From an uncultured Lachnospiraceae bacterium (GTDB taxonomy: Bacteria; Bacillota; Clostridia; Lachnospirales; Lachnospiraceae), in NCBI GenBank assembly GCA_900554205.1, contig USGM01000003.1, forward strand, positions 12,367 through 76,366: 64,000 bases of DNA, given 5' to 3'. The notes under the pieces are model-generated. The model had not been told where the DNA came from and made no database searches. It saw only the letters and a program-made list of their open reading frames with translations. Below, in pieces: positions 53,806 through 62,342 of the stretch (the first letter of the stretch is position 1; each line of letters starts with the position of its first letter). Position numbers and translations under genes: made by a program.

Positions 53806-56206
53806 GATCAGAAAAAGAATTGTGGCTGCGATGGCAGCAGCGCTGTTTTTGACAGGAATCTGCACGGAAAACGTATCGGCTGAAAGCTATGTGCCGACCA
53901 ACCGAGACACGAAGACAGCGCCGGACAAGGCGGAGTATGAGACTCAGGAGTATTCGGAATATGAACTTCTCGCAGAGACAGGAACGGTAAAATACTACTG
54001 GAGAGAGGACAGGGATATTCTGGCGGTAGTCGATAAGGAGACCGGCTTCTGTATTAAGACCGGAGCGGATCTGCCCTTCGCCGACGACATCAAGGATGCG
54101 GTGAAGAAGCTGAAAAAGAAGGATGCCTCCGCAGAGGAAATCTTAGCTGCGGCAGAGAGCTATCCCGATGATCTGAATACCACCTATGTCGGCATCGCAA
54201 ACTCCCTGATCACGGTTGAGTATTATGAGAGCGACAAGGTAAAATATCTCTCCTCCGCAGCGAAGGAGGGGGCAAAATCGGAGCTGACAAAGATGGAGGA
54301 CGGAAGGTTCTGCCTGACCGTCACCTTCAACAAGCTGGATGTCACCCTGAAGCTGTATCTCACGTTGGGTGAGGACAGCGTCAGATACCATATCCCTTAC
54401 GACGAGATGAGCGGAACCGGTCTGAACAAGCTGGCGGCTGTTGACATTTCCCCGTTCCTCGGGGCGAGCGGAGGACGCATGAACGTCATGAACGCGGAGA
54501 CGCTGGAATGGGAGACGGTTGACAATTACCGCGTGCCGGGCTATGTGCTTGTTCCCGACGGAAGCGGAAGCCTGATCCGGTTCGTGGATAATACCTCCAC
54601 CTTCAACTCCTATTCGGGCGATGTCTACGGAAAGGATTTCGCAACGGAGACCTATTACAGCTTCGCCTATTATGATGATGTTCCGGTGAAGGAGCCCGTT
54701 ATGCCGGTGTTCGGCATTGCGCACGGCGACGGACAGATGGCATTCGCAGCGTGGGCGAACGAGGGCGCGGAATACATGGAGGTCATCGTGAACCCCGACG
54801 AGACCAAGGGAACAACCTATACATGGGCTTATCCCCGGTTTGAGCTGAACGTCAATTACTATCAGGTCTACGACGAAAAGGGTAGCGGCTTCTTCAAGCA
54901 GATGGATGACATCTATCAGTACGATATTGATATGACCTACGCGTTTCTCTTCGGAGATGGCAGTGACGGAAGCCCTGCGGCGGACTACACGGGAATGGCG
55001 AGAGCCTACAGACAGTATCTGATCGACGAGGGCGAGCTGACACTGCTGGAGGATGCGGCGGAGAAGATTCCGATCCGGCTCGACTTCATCATGGCAGATG
55101 CCAAGAGCAGCATCGTCGGCACAAGGCAGGTCGGAGTGACCACGGTGGAGGATGTCAGGGAGATTCTCGGAAAGGTGCTGGACAGCGGAATCACGAATGT
55201 CAACTCCGGGCTCATCGGCTGGCAGAAAAAGGGCGAAAGCCTGATAAAGCCCTATAAAATGTCCTTCTCGGCAGAGACGGGCAGCAGGGCAGCCTTTAAG
55301 AAGCTGATCGCGGAATTTGGTGAAAAGGGTGTGGATATTTCCCTTTCCCGTGATCCCATCACCATCAACAAGGACATGACCGGGTACTACAACACCGCAG
55401 TAAAGTGTATCAGCAACTGGTATCTGAGCATTGAAAAGGAAGCAATTCTTCCGGAGAATATACCAGTCGATCTTTTTAGCTATGCAACGCCTGAAAAGAC
55501 GGCGGAGTGGATCAGGAAGCTTTCACAGAAGACCTCGGACATGTCGGAAAGCCTGACGCTGACGGAGATGCCGCATGTGCTCACCTCGAACTGGAGCAGG
55601 GACGGCGTACAGACGAGCCTGACAGAGGCGATAGAGCTGTACCGGAACACTTTGGAGGAGGTCGGAACAGAGACGAAGCTGAACCTTGAAAATCCAAACA
55701 GCTACCTTTGGAAGTACACAGACAGATATTTGCAGATTCCGGTGGGAAGCTCCCAGTACATTTTTGAGACGGATGCCGTGCCTTTCCTGGAGATGGTGCT
55801 CCACGGAACCATGGAGCTGTACGCACCCTATGCGAACTTCTCGTTTTATACGCAGGACAGCATACTGAGGATGATTGACTACAATATTTCACCTTCCTTC
55901 ATCCTGTCGAAGGAGCCGTCATGGAACCTTGCAGATACCTTTTCGGCAAACCTCTATTCGACGGAGTTTTCCCTCTACGAGGAGCTGATCGGCGAGGTGT
56001 ACGGGGAGATCAACAGTGTGCTGGGTCAGGTACAGGGCTATGAATGGATACACAGGGAAGTGCCGGAGAACGGCGTGGTAATCAATACTTATAGTAAGGA
56101 TGATATGACGAAATACGTCATTGTCAATTATACGGAAAATGAAGTGAGCTATAAGGGCACGACAGTTGCACCGGAGAGTGCGGCGGTTGTCGGAAAGGGG
56201 GAATAG
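53795..56206 (+). CDS. Secreted DUF5696-like protein
   Basis: An 803-residue exported protein with a signal peptide (about 1-29, cleavage near NVSA-ES), no lipobox and no later membrane helix. A long N-terminal beta region (about 40-370) precedes a part that looks like a TIM barrel (about 420-760: PIRLDFIMADAKSSIV, ITNVNSGLIGWQKKGESL, VDISLSRDPITINKDM, HVLTSNWSRDGVQ). The layout recalls large glycosidase-like proteins, but I recognise no catalytic motif. It matches DUF5696-type proteins, which in Firmicutes are linked to ABC sugar loci. It may bind or cut the polysaccharide. The start overlaps the preceding gene by 11 bases. Confidence 0.7.
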   Translation: MSCRIRKRIVAAMAAALFLTGICTENVSAESYVPTNRDTKTAPDKAEYETQEYSEYELLAETGTVKYYWREDRDILAVVDKETGFCIKTGADLPFADDIKDAVKKLKKKDASAEEILAAAESYPDDLNTTYVGIANSLITVEYYESDKVKYLSSAAKEGAKSELTKMEDGRFCLTVTFNKLDVTLKLYLTLGEDSVRYHIPYDEMSGTGLNKLAAVDISPFLGASGGRMNVMNAETLEWETVDNYRVPGYVLVPDGSGSLIRFVDNTSTFNSYSGDVYGKDFATETYYSFAYYDDVPVKEPVMPVFGIAHGDGQMAFAAWANEGAEYMEVIVNPDETKGTTYTWAYPRFELNVNYYQVYDEKGSGFFKQMDDIYQYDIDMTYAFLFGDGSDGSPAADYTGMARAYRQYLIDEGELTLLEDAAEKIPIRLDFIMADAKSSIVGTRQVGVTTVEDVREILGKVLDSGITNVNSGLIGWQKKGESLIKPYKMSFSAETGSRAAFKKLIAEFGEKGVDISLSRDPITINKDMTGYYNTAVKCISNWYLSIEKEAILPENIPVDLFSYATPEKTAEWIRKLSQKTSDMSESLTLTEMPHVLTSNWSRDGVQTSLTEAIELYRNTLEEVGTETKLNLENPNSYLWKYTDRYLQIPVGSSQYIFETDAVPFLEMVLHGTMELYAPYANFSFYTQDSILRMIDYNISPSFILSKEPSWNLADTFSANLYSTEFSLYEELIGEVYGEINSVLGQVQGYEWIHREVPENGVVINTYSKDDMTKYVIVNYTENEVSYKGTTVAPESAAVVGKGE

Positions 56207-56209
56207 GAG

Positions 56210-57115
56210 ATGGCTGATCGGAAAAGGATTAAAAGCAGCTATGAAAAAAGACAGAATCGTCTGGGATATGCGTTCATGCTTCCGTGGATTATCGGATTCC
56301 TGATCTTCACGCTGGTTCCCTTTGTGGCGACGATTGTCCTGAGCTTCTGCAATGTCAGCACGAACATCACGGGCTATGACATCAGCTTTGCGGGCGGGAG
56401 CAACTACTATACAGCCTTCTTCAAGAACACGGAGTTTATTCCCGCGCTGGGCGAGTTCATCGCGATGGCGATTCCCTATACCTTCGTCATCATCATCGTG
56501 TCCTTCGTGATGGCTTATCTGCTCAACAAGATTGAGGTCGGCAAGGGGCTGATGAGAACGATCTACTTTCTCCCCGTAATCATTATGTCCGGCCCGGTCA
56601 TGAGCCAGATCCTTGACAAGGCGGATGACGCTGTGCAGATGGCACAGGGAATGCAGGGCGGCTATGACGGCGTGTTCATTCTGGAAATGATAAGGAGCTA
56701 CTCCCCGCAGATCGCCCGGTTCATGGAGGGCGTGTTCGACCAGCTGACGATGATCCTCTGGTTTACCGGTATTCCCATTGTCCTGTTTGTCAGCGGCTTG
56801 CAGCGTATTAACATTTCACTGTACGAGGCGGCAAAGATCGACATGGCAAACGAATGGCAGATCCTCTGGAAAATTACAATCCCGATGATCAAGCCGACAG
56901 CACTTGTGGCGACGATCTTTACGATCGCACAGCTTGGAACCTACGACACCAGCGCGATCTATTCCCTGATCAAGACGGCGACCAGCAATACAAACGGCGG
57001 GTTTGGATTTGCGGCAACCTATTCATGGATCTACTGTATCGTGGTACTCATAATGATCGGTCTGGCGTGTCTGATCTTCAAAGAGAGACAGCCGAGGAGG
57101 CGTGATATATGGTAA
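56210..57115 (+). CDS. ABC sugar permease, second pair, component 1 (altered EAA loop)
   Basis: A 301-residue six-helix permease. Its ATPase-contact loop reads YEAAKIDMANEWQILWKITI then PMI: the invariant DG is DM. The EAA and the terminal Pro are kept, so it may still bind an ATPase. An unusual insertion between helices (ILDKADDAVQMAQGMQGGYDG and on) is larger than in the first pair. It starts three bases after the DUF5696 gene and overlaps its partner by 7 bases. Confidence 0.85.
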   Translation: MADRKRIKSSYEKRQNRLGYAFMLPWIIGFLIFTLVPFVATIVLSFCNVSTNITGYDISFAGGSNYYTAFFKNTEFIPALGEFIAMAIPYTFVIIIVSFVMAYLLNKIEVGKGLMRTIYFLPVIIMSGPVMSQILDKADDAVQMAQGMQGGYDGVFILEMIRSYSPQIARFMEGVFDQLTMILWFTGIPIVLFVSGLQRINISLYEAAKIDMANEWQILWKITIPMIKPTALVATIFTIAQLGTYDTSAIYSLIKTATSNTNGGFGFAATYSWIYCIVVLIMIGLACLIFKERQPRRRDIW

Positions 57116-58038
57116 AGACGAAGAAGAATAAAAAACACGATCTGAAGTGGTGGCGCAACATGCTTATCAAGGCGGTGATCTACTTTGTGCTGATCTGTGT
57201 GGGCTTCGTGTATCTGGAGCCGATCTTCGAGATCATTGCAAAGACCTTCATGTCCTCCGAGGACATCATCGATCCGTCCGTCAACTGGCTGCCGAGGAGC
57301 TTTTCGCTGGGAAACCTGAAGGTGGCGGCGAATGTGCTGAAGCTCGGCTCAACGTTGAGGAATACGATTCTGTGGGCGGCAGGACTTGCGCTGGCGCAGA
57401 CCTTTGTCTCCGCGATGACAGGCTTTGCGTTCTCCAGATATGATTTCAAATTCAAGAAGTTCTGGTTCGTCATGATCATACTGGCGTTCATCATTCCGAC
57501 ACCGGTGACGATGATCCCGAGACTGATGATGTTCGTCACGGCGCAGGAGGCGACCGCGATCCAGCTAATCGGAACGGCAATTCCGCAGGTGCTGATGGCA
57601 GTGCTCGGACAGGGCGTGTACTCTACCGTGCTGATTCTGATCTTTTATACCTCCTTCAACATGATCCCGAGAGTGCTGGACGAGGCGGCGCAGATCGACG
57701 GCGCGTCCGCGGCAAAGGTCTTCTGGTTCATCGTTGTGAAGATGTCGGCGACGACGATCCTTGTCGTGTTCCTGTTCTCCTTTGTATGGAACTGGAATGA
57801 GACCTATATCACCGGAACACTGATGAGAAACAGCATCGAACTGCTTCCGGCAAAGCTCAATATGTTCAACAGTGAATTTGACAGCCTTGTGACGGCACAG
57901 GGCGGCGCATTCAAGCTGAATGAGGCGTATAAGATGGCAGCGACGCTGATTTCCATTTCTCCTCTGCTGCTCATGTACGCATTCGTGCAGAAGCAGTTCA
58001 TTCAGGGCATTGAAAACACAGGAATCACAGGAGAATAG
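57109..58038 (+). CDS. ABC sugar permease, second pair, component 2 (altered EAA loop)
   Basis: A 309-residue permease with six helices. Its EAA loop reads DEAAQIDGASAAKVFWFIVV then KMS: the otherwise conserved Pro near the end is Lys. The C-terminus keeps the usual FVQKQFIQGIENTGITG pattern. It overlaps the preceding gene and is three bases from the GH16 gene. Together with component 1 it makes a second transporter in the same operon, possibly served by one of the two binding proteins upstream. Confidence 0.88.
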   Translation: MVKTKKNKKHDLKWWRNMLIKAVIYFVLICVGFVYLEPIFEIIAKTFMSSEDIIDPSVNWLPRSFSLGNLKVAANVLKLGSTLRNTILWAAGLALAQTFVSAMTGFAFSRYDFKFKKFWFVMIILAFIIPTPVTMIPRLMMFVTAQEATAIQLIGTAIPQVLMAVLGQGVYSTVLILIFYTSFNMIPRVLDEAAQIDGASAAKVFWFIVVKMSATTILVVFLFSFVWNWNETYITGTLMRNSIELLPAKLNMFNSEFDSLVTAQGGAFKLNEAYKMAATLISISPLLLMYAFVQKQFIQGIENTGITGE

Positions 58039-58041
58039 CGC

Positions 58042-59061
58042 ATGAAAAGAAAAAGACTGGCAGGAATACTTTTGACGGCGATGCTGGCGGGCTGTCTCAC
58101 AGGCTGCGGCAGCGAAGGACAGCAGGAGCAGAGCGTGGCGGAAACGCTGGCGGAGGAGATTGCCTCCGCAGAGGGCGGCACACAGAAAAATGAATCCGCA
58201 TACCGTGTCGGCAGCGCCCTGTCGGATGCCTACGTCAATCCCAGGGATTATGAGGTGCCGGAGGATAAGCTGAAGGCGACCGGCTATGAATACGACCGGG
58301 ACGCCCTGCACTACGAGCTGGTGTGGTCGGATGAATTTGACTATGAGGGCAAGCCGGACGAGAGCAAGTGGAGCTACGAGACAGGCGCAAGCGGATGGGG
58401 AAACCATGAGCTTGAAAATTACACTGCCGGAGATAATGTGACGGTCGCTGACGGCAGGATGACGATCGAGCTCCGGCAGGAGGGCGACCAGTATACCTCG
58501 ACGAGGCTTGTCAGCCGGAAAAAGGGTGACTGGACTTATTGTAAGGTGGAGGCATCGGTCAAGCTGCCCACCGGGCTCGGAACATGGCCGGCGTTCTGGA
58601 TGATGCCGACGGACTCCGCCTATGGAGCTTGGCCGGCATCCGGCGAGATCGATATTATGGAGCACGTCGGCTACGATCAGGACGTGATTGTCCAGACGGT
58701 ACATACGGCGAAGAACCACGGCGGACAGGGCAAGGGAAAGAGCTTCCCAACAGCGGGAGTCAGCGAAGAGTTCCATACCTACAGCATAGAATGGCTGCCC
58801 GATAAGATTATCTTCGGCATTGACGGCGAGGACTCCTTCATCTATGACCCGCATGATTACGGCAAGCAGCCGACAAGCGAGCTCTGGCCCTTTGATAAGA
58901 ATTTCTTCCTGATTTTTAACCTTGCCTACGGCGGGGACTGGGGCGGCGCGAGAGGAACGGATGATGCCTGCCTTCCGGCGGAATATGTCGTCGATTATGT
59001 GCGGGTCTATCAGAGCAGCGAGATTCTGGAAATGACAGGACAGAAGGTCGGCGCAGAGTAA
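58042..59061 (+). CDS. GH16 endo-beta-1,3-glucanase-like lipoprotein (laminarinase type)
   Basis: A surface lipoprotein of 339 residues: signal peptide with lipobox LTGC (Cys22; LAGC at 15-18 is a second option), a linker, then a GH16 domain from about 85. The catalytic signature is GEIDIMEHVG, with nucleophile Glu202, Asp204 and acid/base Glu207. WSDEFDYEGKPDESKW and LGTWPAFWMMPTD are typical of laminarinase-type GH16 enzymes. It should cut beta-1,3- or mixed-linked glucan at the cell surface. It lies between the transport genes and the phosphorylases and gives the best clue to the locus substrate. Confidence 0.9.
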   Translation: MKRKRLAGILLTAMLAGCLTGCGSEGQQEQSVAETLAEEIASAEGGTQKNESAYRVGSALSDAYVNPRDYEVPEDKLKATGYEYDRDALHYELVWSDEFDYEGKPDESKWSYETGASGWGNHELENYTAGDNVTVADGRMTIELRQEGDQYTSTRLVSRKKGDWTYCKVEASVKLPTGLGTWPAFWMMPTDSAYGAWPASGEIDIMEHVGYDQDVIVQTVHTAKNHGGQGKGKSFPTAGVSEEFHTYSIEWLPDKIIFGIDGEDSFIYDPHDYGKQPTSELWPFDKNFFLIFNLAYGGDWGGARGTDDACLPAEYVVDYVRVYQSSEILEMTGQKVGAE

Positions 59062-59098
59062 AACGAGAGTAGAGAACAGTTCAGACATGGAGGTAGCA

Positions 59099-62000
59099 AT
59101 GAGCAGATATACTTTGGACGGTGACAGATTTGTGATCGAGGACTATACGGAGGTTCCGGCTTTTTCGAGCTTCCTTCCCGGACTTGCCGGGGTGAAGGGA
59201 ATCCCGCTCTGGTCTTTCTATACCAACAGGGGTCAGGCAATCAACAGCTTCGGCATTCACCACAAGGGGAACGCCATCATGGAGTTCAATCCTGCCAACA
59301 CGGCATATGAGAATACTCCGGTCAAGGGCTTCCGTACCTTCGTCCGGGTGAACGGAGAGTATTTCGAGCCGTTCTGTGTCTATGCGCCTCAGGCGAAGCG
59401 CAGAATGGAGATCGAGAAGAATCTGCTGACGATTTCCGAGGAGGGACACGGGCTGAGGATCACAGTCCGCTACAGCATTCTGCCGAATGAAAGCATCGGC
59501 GCTCTGGTCCGCCATGTGACAGTCGAAAACATCAGCGGTGCGGAGCTTGCCCTGGAGCTTGTGGACGGAATGCCGCAGATCATTCCTTACGGAATCCAGA
59601 ACGGTCAGTACAAGGAAATGTCGAACCTGTTCAAGAGCTGGACGGACATCAGAAACATAGAGAACAAGGCGCCCTTCTATACCATGCGCGCTTCGAGCGA
59701 CGACTCGGCGGAGGTGACGGAAATCGAGGGCGGATACTTCTATCTGGCAGTGAAGGACGGCGAACTGCAGCCCGTGATCTATGATAAGAAGGTCATCTTC
59801 TCCTATGAGGACAGCATGAGGGAGGCGGTGAATTTCCGGGAAAAGGGTCTGGAGGGAGTGCTTGCCGGAGAGCAGTGCTTCGCTAACAAGGTGCCCTGCG
59901 GCTTCCTTCCGGTATCGGAGAAGCTGCCGGCGGAGGGCAGACTGGAATTTACGGCATTCTGCGGCTTTGCACCGTCGGAGGGACTGCTGAACGAGAAGGC
60001 AGAGAGCTTCTGCGCAGACGGCTATGCGGAGCGCAAGGAGGCGGAGGCGAGAGCGCTCGTCGATGACTTTACGAAGGATGTGCGGACAAAGACGGCAAAT
60101 CCACTGTTTGACAAATATATGGAGCAGTGCTATCTGGATAATTTCCTGCGGGGCGGCTATCCGTTTGTCATCGGAGAGGGAGAGAAGAAGGCGGTTGTCC
60201 ATCTGTTCAGCCGCAAGCACGGAGATCCCGAGCGGGACTATAACTTCTTCTCCATCGCGGGAGAATATTATTCGCAGGGCAACGGCAACTACCGTGATGT
60301 CTGCCAGAACCGCAGGAACGATGTGTTCTTCCGGCCGGAGATCGGAGCCTTTAACGTAAAGCATTTTTACAGCCTTGTCCAGATGGACGGCTACAATCCG
60401 CTGGGGATTAAACCCTGTACCTTTACACTTCCCGAGGAGAACCGTGCGGAGGCGGAAGCGCTTGTCGCAGCAAATGTGAAGGATCCTGAGGGGCAGGTTT
60501 TGAAGGTATTGAAGAGCGCATTTACACCCGGACAGATCACAAACGTGATCGCGGCGCATCAGCTCACCGTCACAGGCGATGAGGAGACGCTGGTGAACAG
60601 GCTGATCGGGCTGTCCGAGGAGCAATTCGAGGCAAACTTCGGCGAGGGCTACTGGAGCGACCATTGGGATTATAATCTGGATCTGGTCGAGAACTATCTG
60701 CTGATCTACCCGGAGCAGAAGGATGCGCTTTTATTCGGAGATGACAGCTACCGGTATTACGACAGCATCGGCGTGGTCAGACCCAGAATCGACACGCATG
60801 TGCTGAGCAGAGGAAAGGTGCGGCAGTACGGTTCCCTCTGCCACTGTGAGGAGAAAGCGGCGCGTCCCGGCTTTCAGGCGGACGGTACGAACTGGCTCAA
60901 GGATAAGAATGGCAAAGACGTGACGGCTACCCTCTTCGGAAAGATGATGACTCTGGCGGTCAACAAATTTGCACTGTTGGATTCCTATGGAATGGGAATC
61001 GAGATGGAGGGCGGAAAGCCCGGCTGGAACGACGCGATGAACGGTCTTCCCGGACTGTTCGGAAGCAGTATGCCGGAGACGCTCGAGCTGAAGCGGCTGT
61101 TGGATTTCCTGTGCGCGGCGACAGCGGAAAAGCCGGAGACGGAATGCTTTACGCTGCCGGAGGAGCTTGCCGGATTTATGAGAGATATTTACAAGCTGCT
61201 TGGACAGGGAAAGACGGATTTTGAATACTGGGATGCTGTCGCGGACAGGCGCGAGCGCTTCCGCGAGGAGATCCGGTTTGAGACGAGCGGAAATTACGAG
61301 ACGGTGACTTTTGGCGAGGGCAAAAGGATTCTTGCGGCGTTTTCGGCAAAGATCGGTACCGCCGTGGAGAGAGCAATGGAGTGCGGAAACGGCATTATGC
61401 CGACCTATTTCACCTTTGAGGCGACGGATTGCGAGGAACTGAAAAATGCGGACGGAACGCCGAGGATCAGTCCTTATGGTCTGCCGAGCGTGCGCGTGAA
61501 GGGCTTCCGTCTGGTGAAACTGCCGTATTTCCTCGAGGGACCGGCACGCATGCTCGCTGCCTGTGGCGATGAGGAGCGTCAGAAGGCGGCAAAAATGTGT
61601 GCAGCCATCCGGGAGACCGATCTGTACGACAGGAAGCTGAAGATGTACAAGACCTCCGGCTCCATCGAGGGAATTTCCATGGAAAACGGTCGTGTCCGCG
61701 CGTTTACGCCGGGCTGGCTCGAGCGGGAGAGCATCTTCCTGCACATGGAGTACAAATATTTCCTTGGTATGCTCAAGGCAGGACTGTACGACGAATTTTA
61801 CGAGGCGATACGGGATGCACTGATTCCGTACCAGAAGCCGGAGGTCTACGGAAGAAGTATTCTCGAAAATTCTTCCTTCCTCGCATCGAGCGCGAACCCG
61901 GATGCGTCCGTTCACGGGCAGGGATTTGTGGCCCGACTCTCCGGGTCAACGGTGGAAATGCTCTCGATGTGGCTCGGAATGTTCCTTGGAGACGGCGGTT

Positions 62001-62287
62001 TCTCCTGTCAGGATGGAAAGCTGGAGTTCTCACTGGCACCCAGACTTGCGGCGGAGCTGTTTGACGAGCGCGGGGAAGCGGCATTTATGCTGTTCGGCAG
62101 ATGCAGGGTCATCTACCACGATGAGAGCCGCAGCAATACCTACGGCGAGAACGGGGCGAAGGTCTGGCGGATGGAGCTGGACGACGGCACAGAGAGACAG
62201 GAAGTGTCCGGCAATACGCTCGGAGAGGAGCTTGCACGGAAGCTCAGAGCGGGCGGCATACGGCAGATCGACGCTTATCTGAGATAA
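59099..62287 (+). CDS. Inverting beta-glucan phosphorylase (GH94/GH149/GH161-like)
   Basis: A cytoplasmic phosphorylase of 1062 residues, no signal peptide. It opens with a beta-sandwich domain (MSRYTLDGDRFVIEDY, NRGQAINSFGIHHKGNAI) and has a helical (alpha/alpha)6 barrel with the putative catalytic Asp645 in GKPGWNDAMNGLPGLFGSS. GH94 enzymes carry their acid at the same WND motif. The GLPGLFGSS sequence and the length point to the oligosaccharide or polysaccharide phosphorylases of the GH94-related families, such as GH161 or GH149 beta-1,3-glucan phosphorylases, more than to cellobiose phosphorylase. It should yield glucose-1-phosphate. GGAGGTAGCA is spaced for the ATG at 59099, not the one four codons earlier. 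Confidence 0.8.
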   Translation: MSRYTLDGDRFVIEDYTEVPAFSSFLPGLAGVKGIPLWSFYTNRGQAINSFGIHHKGNAIMEFNPANTAYENTPVKGFRTFVRVNGEYFEPFCVYAPQAKRRMEIEKNLLTISEEGHGLRITVRYSILPNESIGALVRHVTVENISGAELALELVDGMPQIIPYGIQNGQYKEMSNLFKSWTDIRNIENKAPFYTMRASSDDSAEVTEIEGGYFYLAVKDGELQPVIYDKKVIFSYEDSMREAVNFREKGLEGVLAGEQCFANKVPCGFLPVSEKLPAEGRLEFTAFCGFAPSEGLLNEKAESFCADGYAERKEAEARALVDDFTKDVRTKTANPLFDKYMEQCYLDNFLRGGYPFVIGEGEKKAVVHLFSRKHGDPERDYNFFSIAGEYYSQGNGNYRDVCQNRRNDVFFRPEIGAFNVKHFYSLVQMDGYNPLGIKPCTFTLPEENRAEAEALVAANVKDPEGQVLKVLKSAFTPGQITNVIAAHQLTVTGDEETLVNRLIGLSEEQFEANFGEGYWSDHWDYNLDLVENYLLIYPEQKDALLFGDDSYRYYDSIGVVRPRIDTHVLSRGKVRQYGSLCHCEEKAARPGFQADGTNWLKDKNGKDVTATLFGKMMTLAVNKFALLDSYGMGIEMEGGKPGWNDAMNGLPGLFGSSMPETLELKRLLDFLCAATAEKPETECFTLPEELAGFMRDIYKLLGQGKTDFEYWDAVADRRERFREEIRFETSGNYETVTFGEGKRILAAFSAKIGTAVERAMECGNGIMPTYFTFEATDCEELKNADGTPRISPYGLPSVRVKGFRLVKLPYFLEGPARMLAACGDEERQKAAKMCAAIRETDLYDRKLKMYKTSGSIEGISMENGRVRAFTPGWLERESIFLHMEYKYFLGMLKAGLYDEFYEAIRDALIPYQKPEVYGRSILENSSFLASSANPDASVHGQGFVARLSGSTVEMLSMWLGMFLGDGGFSCQDGKLEFSLAPRLAAELFDERGEAAFMLFGRCRVIYHDESRSNTYGENGAKVWRMELDDGTERQEVSGNTLGEELARKLRAGGIRQIDAYLR

Positions 62288-62342
62288 ACGACAGACCTTC
62301 TATGGACAGCGGAAAGGTCTGCGGGAAAGGAATGGATCAATT

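Noticed and set aside
57565..60664. Long open frames antisense to the permease, GH16 and phosphorylase genes
   Set aside because: Their compositions are Leu/Arg/His-rich with no recognisable domain, as expected for the reverse of GC-biased codons. The plus-strand genes have clear catalytic motifs.
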